The notes: a model not told the origin generated them from the letters alone. DNA of 64,000 nt from Neopararhizobium haloflavum (GCF_002750855.1 NZ_NWUC01000002.1:62001-126000); one strand, 5' to 3'. Numbered from the stretch's first letter, positions 18,577 to 26,495 are shown. Made by a program: numbers and translations.

Positions 18577-18788
18577 CGTTTTTCCTCGTCAGGGTAGCGC
18601 GCCATCAAGGCGGCGAGCGCGGACACGTCGGGCCGCGCATCATGCGACGCCGAACCGCCGGCCATCGCGGCGAGTTCGCGCGGGGTCAGGCGCCAGAACT
18701 GTTCGGGGGGAAGCCGCAGGCGAGCGAGGCCGAAATGCATCACATGTCGCCATGGGAAGGGCACCGCCGCTGGTCGCCCCACACGCAC
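18573..18788 (-). CDS. GTA g10.1 tail assembly chaperone (rcc01693-type)
   Basis: This is a 71-residue protein from a GTG at 18788 with GAGG 8 nt upstream. The core LPPEQFWRLTPRELAAM matches the short phage tail assembly chaperone found between g10 and g11 in RcGTA clusters. It lies 11 nt behind g10 and overlaps g11 by 4 nt. The C-terminal part has no obvious similarity. Confidence 0.85.
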   Translation of the reverse strand: MRVGRPAAVPFPWRHVMHFGLARLRLPPEQFWRLTPRELAAMAGGSASHDARPDVSALAALMARYPDEEKR

Positions 18789-18799
18789 GCCTGCGGCCT

Positions 18800-19153
18800 C
18801 TACGGGTTTGCGGCCACCCGATCCTCGTCTTGTGCGAATGTCAGTGCCAGAAGGTCGGAGGCGAGTTCGGCGAACCCCCTCACCCCGCCGTCGATCGTCA
18901 TTTGCGCCACGTCGTCGTCGGAAAGCACATGGCCGCCACCGCGCAGTCCCGCGCCGACGATCCTGATGATATCCGTGGCAGACAGGCGGCCGTTGGAAAA
19001 GCGTGCGACCAGATCGCTGAGGTTCTCTGCGCTGAAGGCATCCTCAAGTTCGCACAGCGCCCCGAGCGTCAGGCACAAAACGCGCTGCTCGCCGTCCAGC
19101 CGTGCGGCAATCTCGCCGCGCCGGCGGTTGGCGTTGAATTTTACGAGTCCCAT
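18800..19153 (-). CDS. GTA g10 (GTA_gp10 family tail chaperone)
   Basis: The 117-residue protein beginning MGLVKFNANRRRGEIAARLDG fits the GTA gp10 family: an N-terminal beta region that reads the host genome invariant MGxxNxxRGE pattern, then a helical body (LCELEDAFSAENLSDL, IIRIVGAGLRGGGH). It is thought to assist tail assembly. Its ATG shares one base with the g9 stop. Confidence 0.9.
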   Translation of the reverse strand: MGLVKFNANRRRGEIAARLDGEQRVLCLTLGALCELEDAFSAENLSDLVARFSNGRLSATDIIRIVGAGLRGGGHVLSDDDVAQMTIDGGVRGFAELASDLLALTFAQDEDRVAANP

Positions 19154-19560
19154 CAGGCGCCTCCGAAGGAAAGCTGACCTGCTGATTCAAGCGCGATCTC
19201 GAAGGTGATCTCGCCATCGTGGCGTCCGGCATATTCGAGCGCGGTGATCTGGAAGGGCCCTGAGACCGTGCCGAAGGACGGAATGATGACCTGCCATCCC
19301 GCGATCGTTCCGGCAAAGAAGAGCTCGCGCGCAAGGCCATCGGCCGCGGCGTCCTTGAAGATGCCCGAACCGCTGAGCGAAGCGCGCTGAATGCCCGCTC
19401 CGGCTATGAGTTCGCGCCAGCGGCCGGCCGATTCGGAATCCGTCGCGTCTACCGTCTGGGCGTTGAAAGCGAGACGCTTGGCCCGCAGCCCCGCCACCGT
19501 CACATAGCCCGTGCCGTCATCGACCTTCAAAAGCAGGTCCTTGCCTTTCTGTGCCGCCAT
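19153..19560 (-). CDS. GTA g9 major tail protein (TP901-1 type)
   Basis: The 135-residue protein has MAAQKGKDLLLKVDDGTGY, LAFNAQTVDATDSES and a C-terminal TFEIALESAGQLSFGGA, the pattern of TP901-1-type tail tube subunits. It polymerises into the GTA tail tube. The start is preceded by AAAGGGAAGG. A 65-nt gap with a GC-rich hairpin separates it from g8, so a separate expression level is possible. Confidence 0.92.
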   Translation of the reverse strand: MAAQKGKDLLLKVDDGTGYVTVAGLRAKRLAFNAQTVDATDSESAGRWRELIAGAGIQRASLSGSGIFKDAAADGLARELFFAGTIAGWQVIIPSFGTVSGPFQITALEYAGRHDGEITFEIALESAGQLSFGGA

Positions 19561-19625
19561 CGGCCTTCCCTTTCCATGATGATCGTGTCGGAGCCGGCGT
19601 GCCGGCCCGGTCTTCGCAATGTGAA

Positions 19626-20030
19626 TCAGGACGTTTCGATAACCGCGCGGAAACGCAGCATTGCCCGGTGACGTCGGGCCTTCGCCTCGCGTTCGACCCG
19701 GATCGCGCGCAGACGCAGGTTGACCAGATACGCACCATCGAGTGCGAGATCCCGGTCATGCAGAACGGCGACAACGGCCGACGCGATTTCCTGCGTCTCA
19801 CGCTTTCCGTCTACTTCGGAGTAGATGGCGATCGCGATGTCGTGTTCTTCGCCGCGTTCGGTCGACGTGCTCCAGTCCCGCGTTTCCATCTCGGCGAACG
19901 CTATGCGCGGCGACGGTCCATTTTCGATCAGCCTGTCGACGATGCGTCCGGTGCCGATCAGCGCCGTCAATGCCGGGTCGCCGTCCAGCGCTTTGAAAAT
20001 TGCCTGCTGCAGGCTCGCTGCGCCAATCAT
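19626..20030 (-). CDS. GTA g8 tail terminator (DUF3168)
   Basis: The 134-residue protein from the ATG at 20030 contains LQQAIFKALDGDPALTALIG and RDLALDGAYLVNLRL, the DUF3168 signature of tail terminator/completion proteins. It caps the tail tube at the head side. The ATG overlaps the stop of a 30-codon ORF as ATGA. AAGGTG lies 7 nt upstream. An in-frame start at 20048 is possible but has no better site. Confidence 0.9.
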   Translation of the reverse strand: MIGAASLQQAIFKALDGDPALTALIGTGRIVDRLIENGPSPRIAFAEMETRDWSTSTERGEEHDIAIAIYSEVDGKRETQEIASAVVAVLHDRDLALDGAYLVNLRLRAIRVEREAKARRHRAMLRFRAVIETS

Positions 20031-20119
20031 GGCCGTGCACCTTCGCACGCCTGTTGCCGCGCCAGTCGATGAAGCAGCGCGTTCAGATCAAGAACGGTTA
20101 TGGTGAGGCTCGGGGTCAT
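20027..20119 (-). CDS. Candidate 30-residue GTA small protein between g7 and g8
   Basis: This short ORF reads MTPSLTITVLDLNALLHRLA followed by ten residues ending in GARP. It is preceded by GAGGAG 8 nt before the ATG. Its ATG overlaps the g7 stop (ATGA) and its stop overlaps the g8 ATG (ATGA), so it fills the g7-g8 gap exactly. Translational coupling on both sides and a strong ribosome site argue that it is translated. It is not one of the canonical GTA genes I know. It could be a structural peptide, a decayed gene, or only a coupling device that delivers ribosomes to g8. Confidence 0.55.
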   Translation of the reverse strand: MTPSLTITVLDLNALLHRLARQQACEGARP

Positions 20120-20445
20120 GACAGTGTCTCCTCGCAGGCGCAGACGAGATAAAGACCGTCGGCGTTCGGATCGTATGCCGTGCGGATGACAAGGCGGCGC
20201 CCGGCGAGGATGAAGCGCATCCCGGCCTCGACCCCGCTGCGATGGCGAATTGTGATGCGATGGGCGAGCGCTTCTCGACGCTCGCCGGCGATCTCGGCGG
20301 AACGCGCGCCGTCGGAATCGACGCGGGCCCACACTGTGCCGATCGGCTCGAAGGTGCTTACGACGCCGCCCTGGCCATCCGGTGCCTCCACGGCCTTTTC
20401 GAGCGTCAGTCGGCTGCGCAGCGATCCCGCATCCAGAGCCGCCAT
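20116..20445 (-). CDS. GTA g7 head closure/joining protein
   Basis: The 109-residue protein begins MAALDAGSLRSRLTLEKAVE and contains WARVDSDGAR and AHRITIRHRSGV, typical of the SPP1 gp16-like head-tail joining family. It closes the connector after DNA packaging. The start shares one base with the g6 stop. Confidence 0.9.
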   Translation of the reverse strand: MAALDAGSLRSRLTLEKAVEAPDGQGGVVSTFEPIGTVWARVDSDGARSAEIAGERREALAHRITIRHRSGVEAGMRFILAGRRLVIRTAYDPNADGLYLVCACEETLS

Positions 20446-21014
20446 CACAGCGATTTCCGGCAGTAGGGTGCGATCAGGCGCTCGTATCCCGGCGGCACGG
20501 TTGCCGGCTGGTGGTCGCGCCCGACTGCGCCACGCAGCGCGTACATCGCGGCAATGTGCAGGAGCATGGCGCGCTTTAGCACGTCGGGCACATCCGCCCC
20601 GCTTTCGCCGTAGCCGGCGGTAAACTCGATCTCTATGCCGTTGGTCAGTTGCGCCGGCGCGGGCATGGCAGCGACCACCAGTCGCGCGGGTCGCCGGGCG
20701 GTATCGAGCCGCACCGTCGCAAGGTCCATCTCCTGCGGCATACCTTCCCCGTCGTAGACGACCACCGCGTCGAGCGAGCGCACGGGATGTTTGCGGATCA
20801 GGATCGCCTGCGCCTTTGGCCAATCGTCAAGAAAGAGCCGAAAGCTCTGATGGAGCAGCGACAAACCCGCAGCAGCCTCCAGATACTCTCTCGCCGTGCG
20901 GATGAGAGCTTCGATCAGTTCGTCTTCGTCCTGGTGCTCTACCCGCAGATGTGCCTTCGCCTCGGCAAGCGTCAACGCTTCGCCGACGGCTGGATCCGTC
21001 ACGACTATCGTCAT
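20445..21014 (-). CDS. GTA g6 head-tail connector/adaptor protein
   Basis: The 189-residue protein from the ATG at 21014 (AAGGA 9 nt upstream) contains LTLAEAKAHLRVEHQDEDEL and VPDVLKRAMLLHIAAMY, the phage gp6/phiE125 gp8 connector pattern. It attaches under the portal and links it to g7. An upstream TTG at 21020 is a less likely start. Confidence 0.92.
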   Translation of the reverse strand: MTIVVTDPAVGEALTLAEAKAHLRVEHQDEDELIEALIRTAREYLEAAAGLSLLHQSFRLFLDDWPKAQAILIRKHPVRSLDAVVVYDGEGMPQEMDLATVRLDTARRPARLVVAAMPAPAQLTNGIEIEFTAGYGESGADVPDVLKRAMLLHIAAMYALRGAVGRDHQPATVPPGYERLIAPYCRKSL

Positions 21015-21084
21015 CGTCAAATGTCCTTGAAACGTGAGAATGGGCGGCCCGGGAAGGGCCGCCGGAAAGATCGAGCCGGACCGC

Positions 21085-22335
21085 TCAGGTCGCGGCGAAC
21101 TTCACCAGCTTGATGGCGTCGAAATCCTGAACGCCGCCGCCAACGCGCTTGGTCGTGTAGAACAGCACATACGGCTTGGCCGAATAGGGATCGCGCAGCA
21201 CGCGTACGCCGGTGCGATCGACGACGAGATAGCCGCGCCGGAAGTCGCCGAAGGCAATCGGCGTCGCGTCGGCGCCGATGTCCGGCATGTCCTCGGCCTC
21301 GACGACAGGAAAGCCCATCAGTGCGGCACGCTGGCCGGCGGAGGCCGGCGGCTGCCAGACGTAGTTGCCGTCGGCATCCTTGATCTTGCGGATGGCGGCC
21401 TGGGTCTTCCGGTTCATCACGAAGCTCGCGTTCTGCCGGTAGCCGGCCTTCAACGCATAGACCGTCTCGACCAGCACGTCGCTCGGCTCGGCCGGATCGA
21501 AGTTGCCGTCCGTGCCGGTGGCGATATGGCCAAGGCTGCCCCAGGTCCAGTCGTTCTCCATCACGCTTGGGTAATCGAGGAAGCCACGCGGCTTGTTGAC
21601 GCCGTCGCCGGCGACGAAGGCGGCCCCCTCCTGCTCGGCGAATGCGATCTCCACCTCCGCGGTGATCCAGGCGTCGATGTCGACGGCGCTGTCTTCCAGC
21701 AGCGAGGCCGTCGCCGCCGGCATGGCGTATAGCTCCATCGTGGGGAAACTGAGTTCGGCGAGCTGGCCGGTCGCGGTTTCGGGGCGTTGGTCCGTCTCGC
21801 CGACCCAACCGACGGCCATGCCGGACACGGCGAAGGGCTTCTTCAGCACCGCGCCCGTGACCTGCCGGACCGTCGCGATCGAGCGGATAGGCGACAGTTC
21901 GCCGAGCCTGCGGCCGATTTCGGTGTCGATCTCCTCCGGCACCAGGAATCCGCCATCGGGATCGGAGCCATAGGACATCGCCTTTGCCTCGATCTGGCGA
22001 AGCCCGGTCTCCTGACCCTTGCGGATATAGGCGCCGAATGCGTTTGTGTGCTCAAGGCGCTCGGGCGTGCCGGTGGCTCCACCGATGCGCGGCCTTGCCT
22101 TCGTCAGCAACAGGCCATCGATCGCGCGCTGCTGTGCATCGAGCGATTTGGAGATCCGCTCCACCTTCTCGCCCGTGACGACGTCGGCCGCCCCCTTTTC
22201 AGTCAGTTCGTCGATCCTGCGGTCATTGTCCTCGCGAAAGGCCTGAAAGGTGCGCATGAAGTCACCGAAGGCGGTTTCAATGTCGTCGGGTGCGCTCTTG
22301 ATTTCCGGCGCCCGTTTGTTCTGCGCTATTGGCAT
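21085..22335 (-). CDS. GTA g5 major capsid protein (HK97 fold)
   Basis: The 416-residue protein has an N-terminal coiled-coil delta domain (about 15-75), which the protease removes in the family. The capsid domain follows: DPDGGFLVPEEIDTEIGRR, AGYRQNASFVMNRKTQAAIR and FGDFRRGYLVVDRTGVRVLR. The ATG at 22335 was chosen because AAAGGA lies 7 nt upstream; a GTG at 22341 has none. It builds the GTA head that packages random host DNA. Confidence 0.95.
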   Translation of the reverse strand: MPIAQNKRAPEIKSAPDDIETAFGDFMRTFQAFREDNDRRIDELTEKGAADVVTGEKVERISKSLDAQQRAIDGLLLTKARPRIGGATGTPERLEHTNAFGAYIRKGQETGLRQIEAKAMSYGSDPDGGFLVPEEIDTEIGRRLGELSPIRSIATVRQVTGAVLKKPFAVSGMAVGWVGETDQRPETATGQLAELSFPTMELYAMPAATASLLEDSAVDIDAWITAEVEIAFAEQEGAAFVAGDGVNKPRGFLDYPSVMENDWTWGSLGHIATGTDGNFDPAEPSDVLVETVYALKAGYRQNASFVMNRKTQAAIRKIKDADGNYVWQPPASAGQRAALMGFPVVEAEDMPDIGADATPIAFGDFRRGYLVVDRTGVRVLRDPYSAKPYVLFYTTKRVGGGVQDFDAIKLVKFAAT

Positions 22336-22337
22336 CG

Positions 22338-23027
22338 TCACATCCTTTGTTCGATTTGCATCGCCCGGGCCGCTTTGCGGATTGCCGCCGCCAGCCCGGA
22401 GGGGTCATCGGCCCCGGCGGCATCCCGCACACCGGCCAGCCCGGCAAAGCCCTTGGCCATCACGGCCCGGGCCTGCCCGCGCGACAGTCCCGCATCCCGC
22501 GTCAACCATCGCTCGAATTCACGTTTCGTCGGCATGGCGCTGGCGCCCTTGAGGGCATTCACGCGCGCGCCGGGCAACATCGGAAACGTCACCACCGAAA
22601 TTTCCCAGAGGTCGGCCTGGAGGATCCGCCGCACCCCGGAGCGTGCGTCGCTTCGCGCCTTCACCGCCTCAAAGCCGATCGACAGTCCGTCGATCGCGCC
22701 GGCGGCCATCAGCTCGCCGATCTCGCGGGCCCGCGCGACGCCGGTTGCCAGTTGACCCTCCACCCGCAGACCCCGCTCATCCTCTTCGATGGCGATCCAC
22801 CGGCCGATTGGCTCGTTCGGGTCATGCTGAAACAGCATCCGCACCCCTTGCGCGCCGCGCGCCTTCAGCGATGCGGCAAACGCGCCGGGCGCGATCGTGT
22901 CGCGGGACAGGTCGACCGTCTCGAACAGGCTGGCATAGCCGGAGAACCGTCCCGTTCCGGTCACCCGTTCCAATGCCAGCTGCGCGTATTTCTTCTGTCT
23001 GCAGGCGAGCATCGCGTCTGCACTCAT
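22338..23027 (-). CDS. GTA g4 prohead protease (HK97 family)
   Basis: The 229-residue protein shows FSGYASLFETVDLSRD, His68 in MLFQHDP, Ser116 in IDGLSIGF and Glu142 in DLWEISVVTFPM, matching the His-Ser-Glu catalytic set of HK97-type prohead proteases. It trims the capsid delta domain during head maturation. The ATG at 23027 has AAAGGA 8 nt upstream; the one at 23036 abuts that site and is unlikely. Confidence 0.95.
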   Translation of the reverse strand: MSADAMLACRQKKYAQLALERVTGTGRFSGYASLFETVDLSRDTIAPGAFAASLKARGAQGVRMLFQHDPNEPIGRWIAIEEDERGLRVEGQLATGVARAREIGELMAAGAIDGLSIGFEAVKARSDARSGVRRILQADLWEISVVTFPMLPGARVNALKGASAMPTKREFERWLTRDAGLSRGQARAVMAKGFAGLAGVRDAAGADDPSGLAAAIRKAARAMQIEQRM

Positions 23028-23087
23028 CGGACCCATCCTTTCGTTGTCACTTGATGAACCGGCTGGCCGGTCCTCCGGGCACTGACC

Positions 23088-23405
23088 CTAGCGGCGGGCC
23101 TCGCTCCAGCGCTCGGCCATGCGCGCCAGGACACCGAGCGCCCACCATGCGCAAAGACTGGCTGCCGCCGAGCCCATCAGCGTGATTTCCAGCGTGGTCA
23201 GGCGCTCGCCTATGGCCAGCCAGTCGGAGAGCGCGACGCCGGTCGCCCCACCGAAGATCACGCCGCTTGCCATGCCGATGAAAAACCGTCCCGCGGCTTC
23301 GCGGCGCCCCTTGGGCAGAAGATAGACCAGCGAGATCAAGGCGCCCGCCATTGCGCCGAGGCCCTTGGCCAGCCAGATGCCGAATTCCTGCGCGACGTCC
23401 GTCAT
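23088..23405 (-). CDS. GTA g3.5-position small membrane protein
   Basis: The 105-residue protein begins MTDVAQEFGIWLAKGLGAMA, has about three hydrophobic segments (14-33, 42-63 and 75-95), and has a GGAGG site 5 nt before the ATG. It lies between portal and protease, the position of orfg3.5 in RcGTA. It may correspond to the DUF6107 family seen in rhizobial GTA regions, from memory. Its role is unknown; membrane topology would be unusual for a virion protein. Confidence 0.75.
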   Translation of the reverse strand: MTDVAQEFGIWLAKGLGAMAGALISLVYLLPKGRREAAGRFFIGMASGVIFGGATGVALSDWLAIGERLTTLEITLMGSAAASLCAWWALGVLARMAERWSEARR

Positions 23406-23466
23406 CGCCGCCTCCCGTGCTTGATGGTGAGGTGATGAGCCATCCGATTGACGCACGGATTCCGTT

Positions 23467-24648
23467 TCAGGCGCCAACCGGTTGATATCCAACCGCTTCC
23501 CGCTTCTCGTCCTCGCTCAGGAACGTCGCTTCGTTCAGCCTGCGCCACTGGGCGTCGCGCTCCATGGCAAGGCCCGCGATGGCGTCCGTGTCGAAGTCAA
23601 GCCTCAGATCGGAACCGAATGCAGGGCCGAGCCATTGCGTGAATGCTGCACAGGTCCGCGACAACAGCGGCATGACGGTCAGGCGGTAGAAGGCGCGATT
23701 GGCTTCCTGATAGTTGGCGTAGGTGTTGTCGCCAGGAATGCCGAGCATCATCGGCGGCACGCCGAAGGCGAGCGCGATATCGCGCGCCGCTCCGTTCTTC
23801 GCCTCGACAAAGTCCATTTCGCGCGGCGTCAGGCCCATCGCCTTCCAGTCAAGGCCACCCTCCAGCAGGAGCGGCCGCCCGGCCCGTCTCGCCCCGGAAT
23901 AGCCGTCCTCCAGTTCCTCCTTCAGCCGCTCATATTGCTCGTCGCTGAGATTGCCGCCCTCTTTCGGCTGATAGACCAGCGCACCGGAGGGGCGGGCCGA
24001 ATTGTCGAGCAGTGCCTTGTTCCATTGTGCAGCCTGGTTGTGGAGGTCGAGCGCCATCGAGGCCGCCTCCAGCGGCGGAAACCCCATATGATCGTCGAGC
24101 GGATGGAAGAGCCTGAGATGCATCAACCCGCCCTCGCCCGCGTGGCCGGCCACGATGCGGCGCGTGCGTCCCCGGCTGGTGTGGTCATGGCCGAGGGGCC
24201 AACCCTCCTCCCCCTCCACCGGACGCACCGTATCCGGGCGCAGCGGGTGCAGTTCGCGCAGCGCTCCGTCGACCCAGACGGCTTCGGCGAATGCGTTACC
24301 GGACAGCAGCAGGTGCCCGTAGAGCGTTTCCAGGAACTCCGGCCCGCAGTGACGCGGACTGGGAGCTGCGAGCAACGTCAGGATCGGATGGGCGTCATGC
24401 TCGCGCCGGCCTTCATAAACGAGCCAGGGAACCGCAGCCGCAGCCTCGCAGATCAGGCGCACGCATCGGTGTGCGACAGGATTGCGCATGTAGCCCGCCC
24501 GCGCCAGCGTCGGATAGGTCTTCAGCGTCCAGTTGGCGCCGCCGGCCGCGTGCAGGGCCACGAATCCGCTCGTCGCCATCTTGGTTTCGGCAGGCGCTTG
24601 CGCGCTCGGCCGGCGCTTGCGCCAGGGCAGCCCTCTTGTCAATCGCAT
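23467..24648 (-). CDS. GTA g3 portal protein
   Basis: The 393-residue HK97-family portal has MRNPVAHRCVRLICEAAAAV, GNAFAEAVWVDG, MDFVEAKNGAARDIALAFGV and GIPGDNTYANYQEANRAFYR. It forms the dodecameric DNA channel at the head vertex. The start at 24648 has AGGAAGGA 7 nt upstream; a longer in-frame start at 24714 has no support. It lies 37 nt behind the terminase gene. Confidence 0.95.
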   Translation of the reverse strand: MRLTRGLPWRKRRPSAQAPAETKMATSGFVALHAAGGANWTLKTYPTLARAGYMRNPVAHRCVRLICEAAAAVPWLVYEGRREHDAHPILTLLAAPSPRHCGPEFLETLYGHLLLSGNAFAEAVWVDGALRELHPLRPDTVRPVEGEEGWPLGHDHTSRGRTRRIVAGHAGEGGLMHLRLFHPLDDHMGFPPLEAASMALDLHNQAAQWNKALLDNSARPSGALVYQPKEGGNLSDEQYERLKEELEDGYSGARRAGRPLLLEGGLDWKAMGLTPREMDFVEAKNGAARDIALAFGVPPMMLGIPGDNTYANYQEANRAFYRLTVMPLLSRTCAAFTQWLGPAFGSDLRLDFDTDAIAGLAMERDAQWRRLNEATFLSEDEKREAVGYQPVGA

Positions 24649-24685
24649 GGAGTGATCCTTCCTGATGAAGCCGAAGAGGCTCTCG

Positions 24686-25969
24686 TCAAATCCCGCGCAC
24701 GCGCGGCTGGCCATCGGCGCCCAGCAACAGGGCCGTCACGGCCCAGACCAGCGCATCCAGCCGGTCCGGCGAGCGCGCCGACGACAACCCGTCCGGCCCG
24801 AAGTCGCACATCTGGTCCTCGAGCGCCGGAAAGCTTCCGGCGTGGGCGACCCGTCCCTGCTCGTAAAGCGCGGCCACCGGCTCGGCGCGCAGCCATTTGC
24901 CCCGCGTGGCACGAACCGTTGTGACAGGCAGTCCGGCCTCGACGGAACGCAGCGTCGCCGCGACCATGTCGCCGCCCTGGTTGATCTCCGCCACGACACG
25001 GTCGGCGTCGAAACGGCGATAGAGTCCGACCACCACTCGCGCCCAGCCCGCCGGGGACGCGCCGGCGATCGAACCGTCCTCCACGACGACGGCGCGGCCG
25101 TCGCGATCAAGCCCGGCGACGATGATGCCGCAGCACGAGTCCTTCGCCCCCGCGGAGGCGGGCGGATCGACGGCAACCACGATCCGCCTCAGCGGGCCCG
25201 TCTGCCGCACGCGCACCTTCTCGATCAGCGCGCGAGGCCAGAGGGCATCGTCCCGATCCTCGATCAGTTCGCCATCCAGTTCCTGGCGTCCCAGCCGGGT
25301 GCCGCCGTAGCGCGCGGCCATCGCCGCCATGAAGCCGGGCGCCAGATGGCGCACATTGTCGTTGGTCGCGATCCGCACCGTGACGGTCGCCGGATCGGCC
25401 ATCAATTTCTTCAGGATCGGCAGCGGTCTCGGCGTCGTCGTCACCAGTTGCCGCGGCCGGGCGCCGAGGCGCAACGCGAATTGCAGCATGTCGAACGTCT
25501 CCTGCACGTGACGCCACTTGGCCAGTTCATCGCACCAGGCGATGTCGAATTGCGGCCCGCGCAGGCTTTCCGGATCTTCCGACGAGAAGATCTGCGCCAC
25601 CGCGCCGCTGTCCCAGACAAGGCGCCGGCGTGATGTTTCGAAACGCGGCCGGTCGTCCCGAGCGATCCGGCAAATGCCTGAAACGCCGTCGATCATCACC
25701 TCGCGCGCATCGCCAAGCGTTTCGGCGACGAGGGCGATCCGCATCTGGGCGCCGGTCGCCATGCCGAGCGCCTTGCGCCGCATCCCGCTCGCCAGCGCCT
25801 GGATCCACTCCGATCCTGCCCGCGTCTTGCCGGACCCGCGCCCACCCATGAGCAGCCAGGTCCGCCAGTCGCCGGGCGGCGGCTGCTGCGCCTTGCGGCC
25901 GATGATCGACCAGGCGCTAGCCGCGTAGCGCTGCTCCTCCGGCGTCATCTGATCCATCACCCGTGACAT
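24686..25969 (-). CDS. GTA g2 terminase large subunit
   Basis: The 427-residue form from the ATG at 25969 has Walker A MGGRGSGKT (about 41-49), a Walker-B-like FDIAWCDELAKW, and an RNase H-like nuclease region with VVAVDPPASAG. It powers headful packaging of host DNA and cuts it non-specifically. The start is uncertain: ATGs at 25957 and 25948 are also possible and none has a strong ribosome site, so translation probably couples to g1, which it overlaps by about 50 nt. Confidence 0.94.
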   Translation of the reverse strand: MSRVMDQMTPEEQRYAASAWSIIGRKAQQPPPGDWRTWLLMGGRGSGKTRAGSEWIQALASGMRRKALGMATGAQMRIALVAETLGDAREVMIDGVSGICRIARDDRPRFETSRRRLVWDSGAVAQIFSSEDPESLRGPQFDIAWCDELAKWRHVQETFDMLQFALRLGARPRQLVTTTPRPLPILKKLMADPATVTVRIATNDNVRHLAPGFMAAMAARYGGTRLGRQELDGELIEDRDDALWPRALIEKVRVRQTGPLRRIVVAVDPPASAGAKDSCCGIIVAGLDRDGRAVVVEDGSIAGASPAGWARVVVGLYRRFDADRVVAEINQGGDMVAATLRSVEAGLPVTTVRATRGKWLRAEPVAALYEQGRVAHAGSFPALEDQMCDFGPDGLSSARSPDRLDALVWAVTALLLGADGQPRVRGI

Positions 25970-26339
25970 CAAGTCTGGCGGCGACCAGTCCGGGCAATCG
26001 GGTCGCGACGATTTCCCGTGCTCGCTCCTCGGCGAGTTCATCGATGCGGGCGGCAACCCGTTCGGCCAGATTTTCTCGCTCATGCTCGTTCGCTGCGTCC
26101 GCCTTGATTTTCGCTGCCTCGTTACGTTCGGTGCTGAGGTCGCGACGCAACTGGTCGACCTTTTCCATGGTGCGCGCGAGCAAGGCGATCAGATCGACCG
26201 CGGTCTTGCCGTCTGCCTTGCCTGCCGGATCCGTCTTCCTCAGTTGATCGAAGCGATTGAACTCCTCAGCCAGAAGTTCGGCCATCCGACAGAGCGTCCG
26301 CTCGAACGCGCCCGGCGGCGCCGGCTCCAAATCATCCAT
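25917..26339 (-). CDS. GTA g1 terminase small-subunit-type protein
   Basis: The 140-residue protein beginning MDDLEPAPPGAFERTLCRMA is highly charged and helical, with a likely coiled coil at about 55-110 (KVDQLRRDLSTERNEAAKIK). This fits RcGTA gp1, a small terminase that has lost specific DNA binding. The start at 26339 has GGAGG 6 nt upstream. It is the first GTA gene and is preceded by a leader with a hairpin. The family call rests largely on position and composition. Confidence 0.8.
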   Translation of the reverse strand: MDDLEPAPPGAFERTLCRMAELLAEEFNRFDQLRKTDPAGKADGKTAVDLIALLARTMEKVDQLRRDLSTERNEAAKIKADAANEHERENLAERVAARIDELAEERAREIVATRLPGLVAARLDVTGDGSDDAGGAALRG

Positions 26340-26403
26340 CGCGATCCTCCGCCTCAGTGATCCGGGCACAAAAAAAGCGCCGCTCAACGCAGCGCTTCTT
26401 CAT
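26332..26403 (-). other. Candidate 23-codon leader ORF overlapping the g1 start
   Basis: The minus strand reads ATG at 26403, MKKRCVERRFFCAR and then ITEAEDRDG, stopping at 26332 inside the first codons of g1. GGAG lies 7 nt upstream of the ATG. Codons 2-11 make up the terminator hairpin at 26370-26397, so ribosomes on this ORF would block the hairpin. It may be a leader peptide of an attenuator, or chance. Confidence 0.4.
26370..26397 (-). terminator. Intrinsic terminator between soxR and GTA g1
   Basis: A 9-bp stem with one G-U pair (26375-26383 with 26389-26397), a 5-nt loop and seven consecutive U on the minus strand form a strong terminator. It lies 99 nt beyond the soxR stop and only 31 nt before the g1 ATG. 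It can end soxR transcripts. Because a promoter-like sequence lies upstream of it, it could also attenuate GTA transcription. Confidence 0.8.
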
Positions 26404-26455
26404 CAACCGTCTCCACCGCCCACAGCGGCAGCTACACTTTCTCGACCATATCCAA

Positions 26456-26484
26456 ACCCTACCAAACGACCGTCACGGTGTCAA
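26456..26484 (-). promoter_or_regulatory. Promoter-like sequence upstream of the GTA cluster
   Basis: On the minus strand a consensus -35 TTGACA (26484-26479) is separated by 17 nt from TAGGGT (26461-26456) as a weak -10. A perfect 5-1-5 dyad ACCGTGACGGT (26469-26479) sits in the spacer, placed like an operator. Predicted transcription would start near 26449, giving a leader of about 110 nt before g1. Confidence 0.5.
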
Positions 26485-26495
26485 GGATTATTTTC

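Larger units (their letters stand above)
11949..26484 (-). mobile_element. RcGTA-type gene transfer agent cluster
   Basis: Fifteen or more co-directional genes appear in the exact Rhodobacter capsulatus GTA order: terminase small and large subunits, portal, small membrane protein, HK97 protease and capsid, connectors, tail terminator, tail tube, chaperones, tape measure, distal tail, hub, NlpC/P60 peptidase and the large host-specificity protein. Most neighbours overlap by 1-4 nt. No integrase, replication gene or attachment site is present, which fits a domesticated GTA rather than a prophage. Lysis, head-spike and GafA regulator genes are not in the window. Promoter-like and leader sequences lie at 26340-26484 and a terminator at 11891-11937. 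Confidence 0.93.

Noticed and set aside
11949-26484. Interpretation as an inducible prophage
   Set aside because: No integrase, repressor, replication genes or attachment repeats, and the gene order is exactly that of the RcGTA family.
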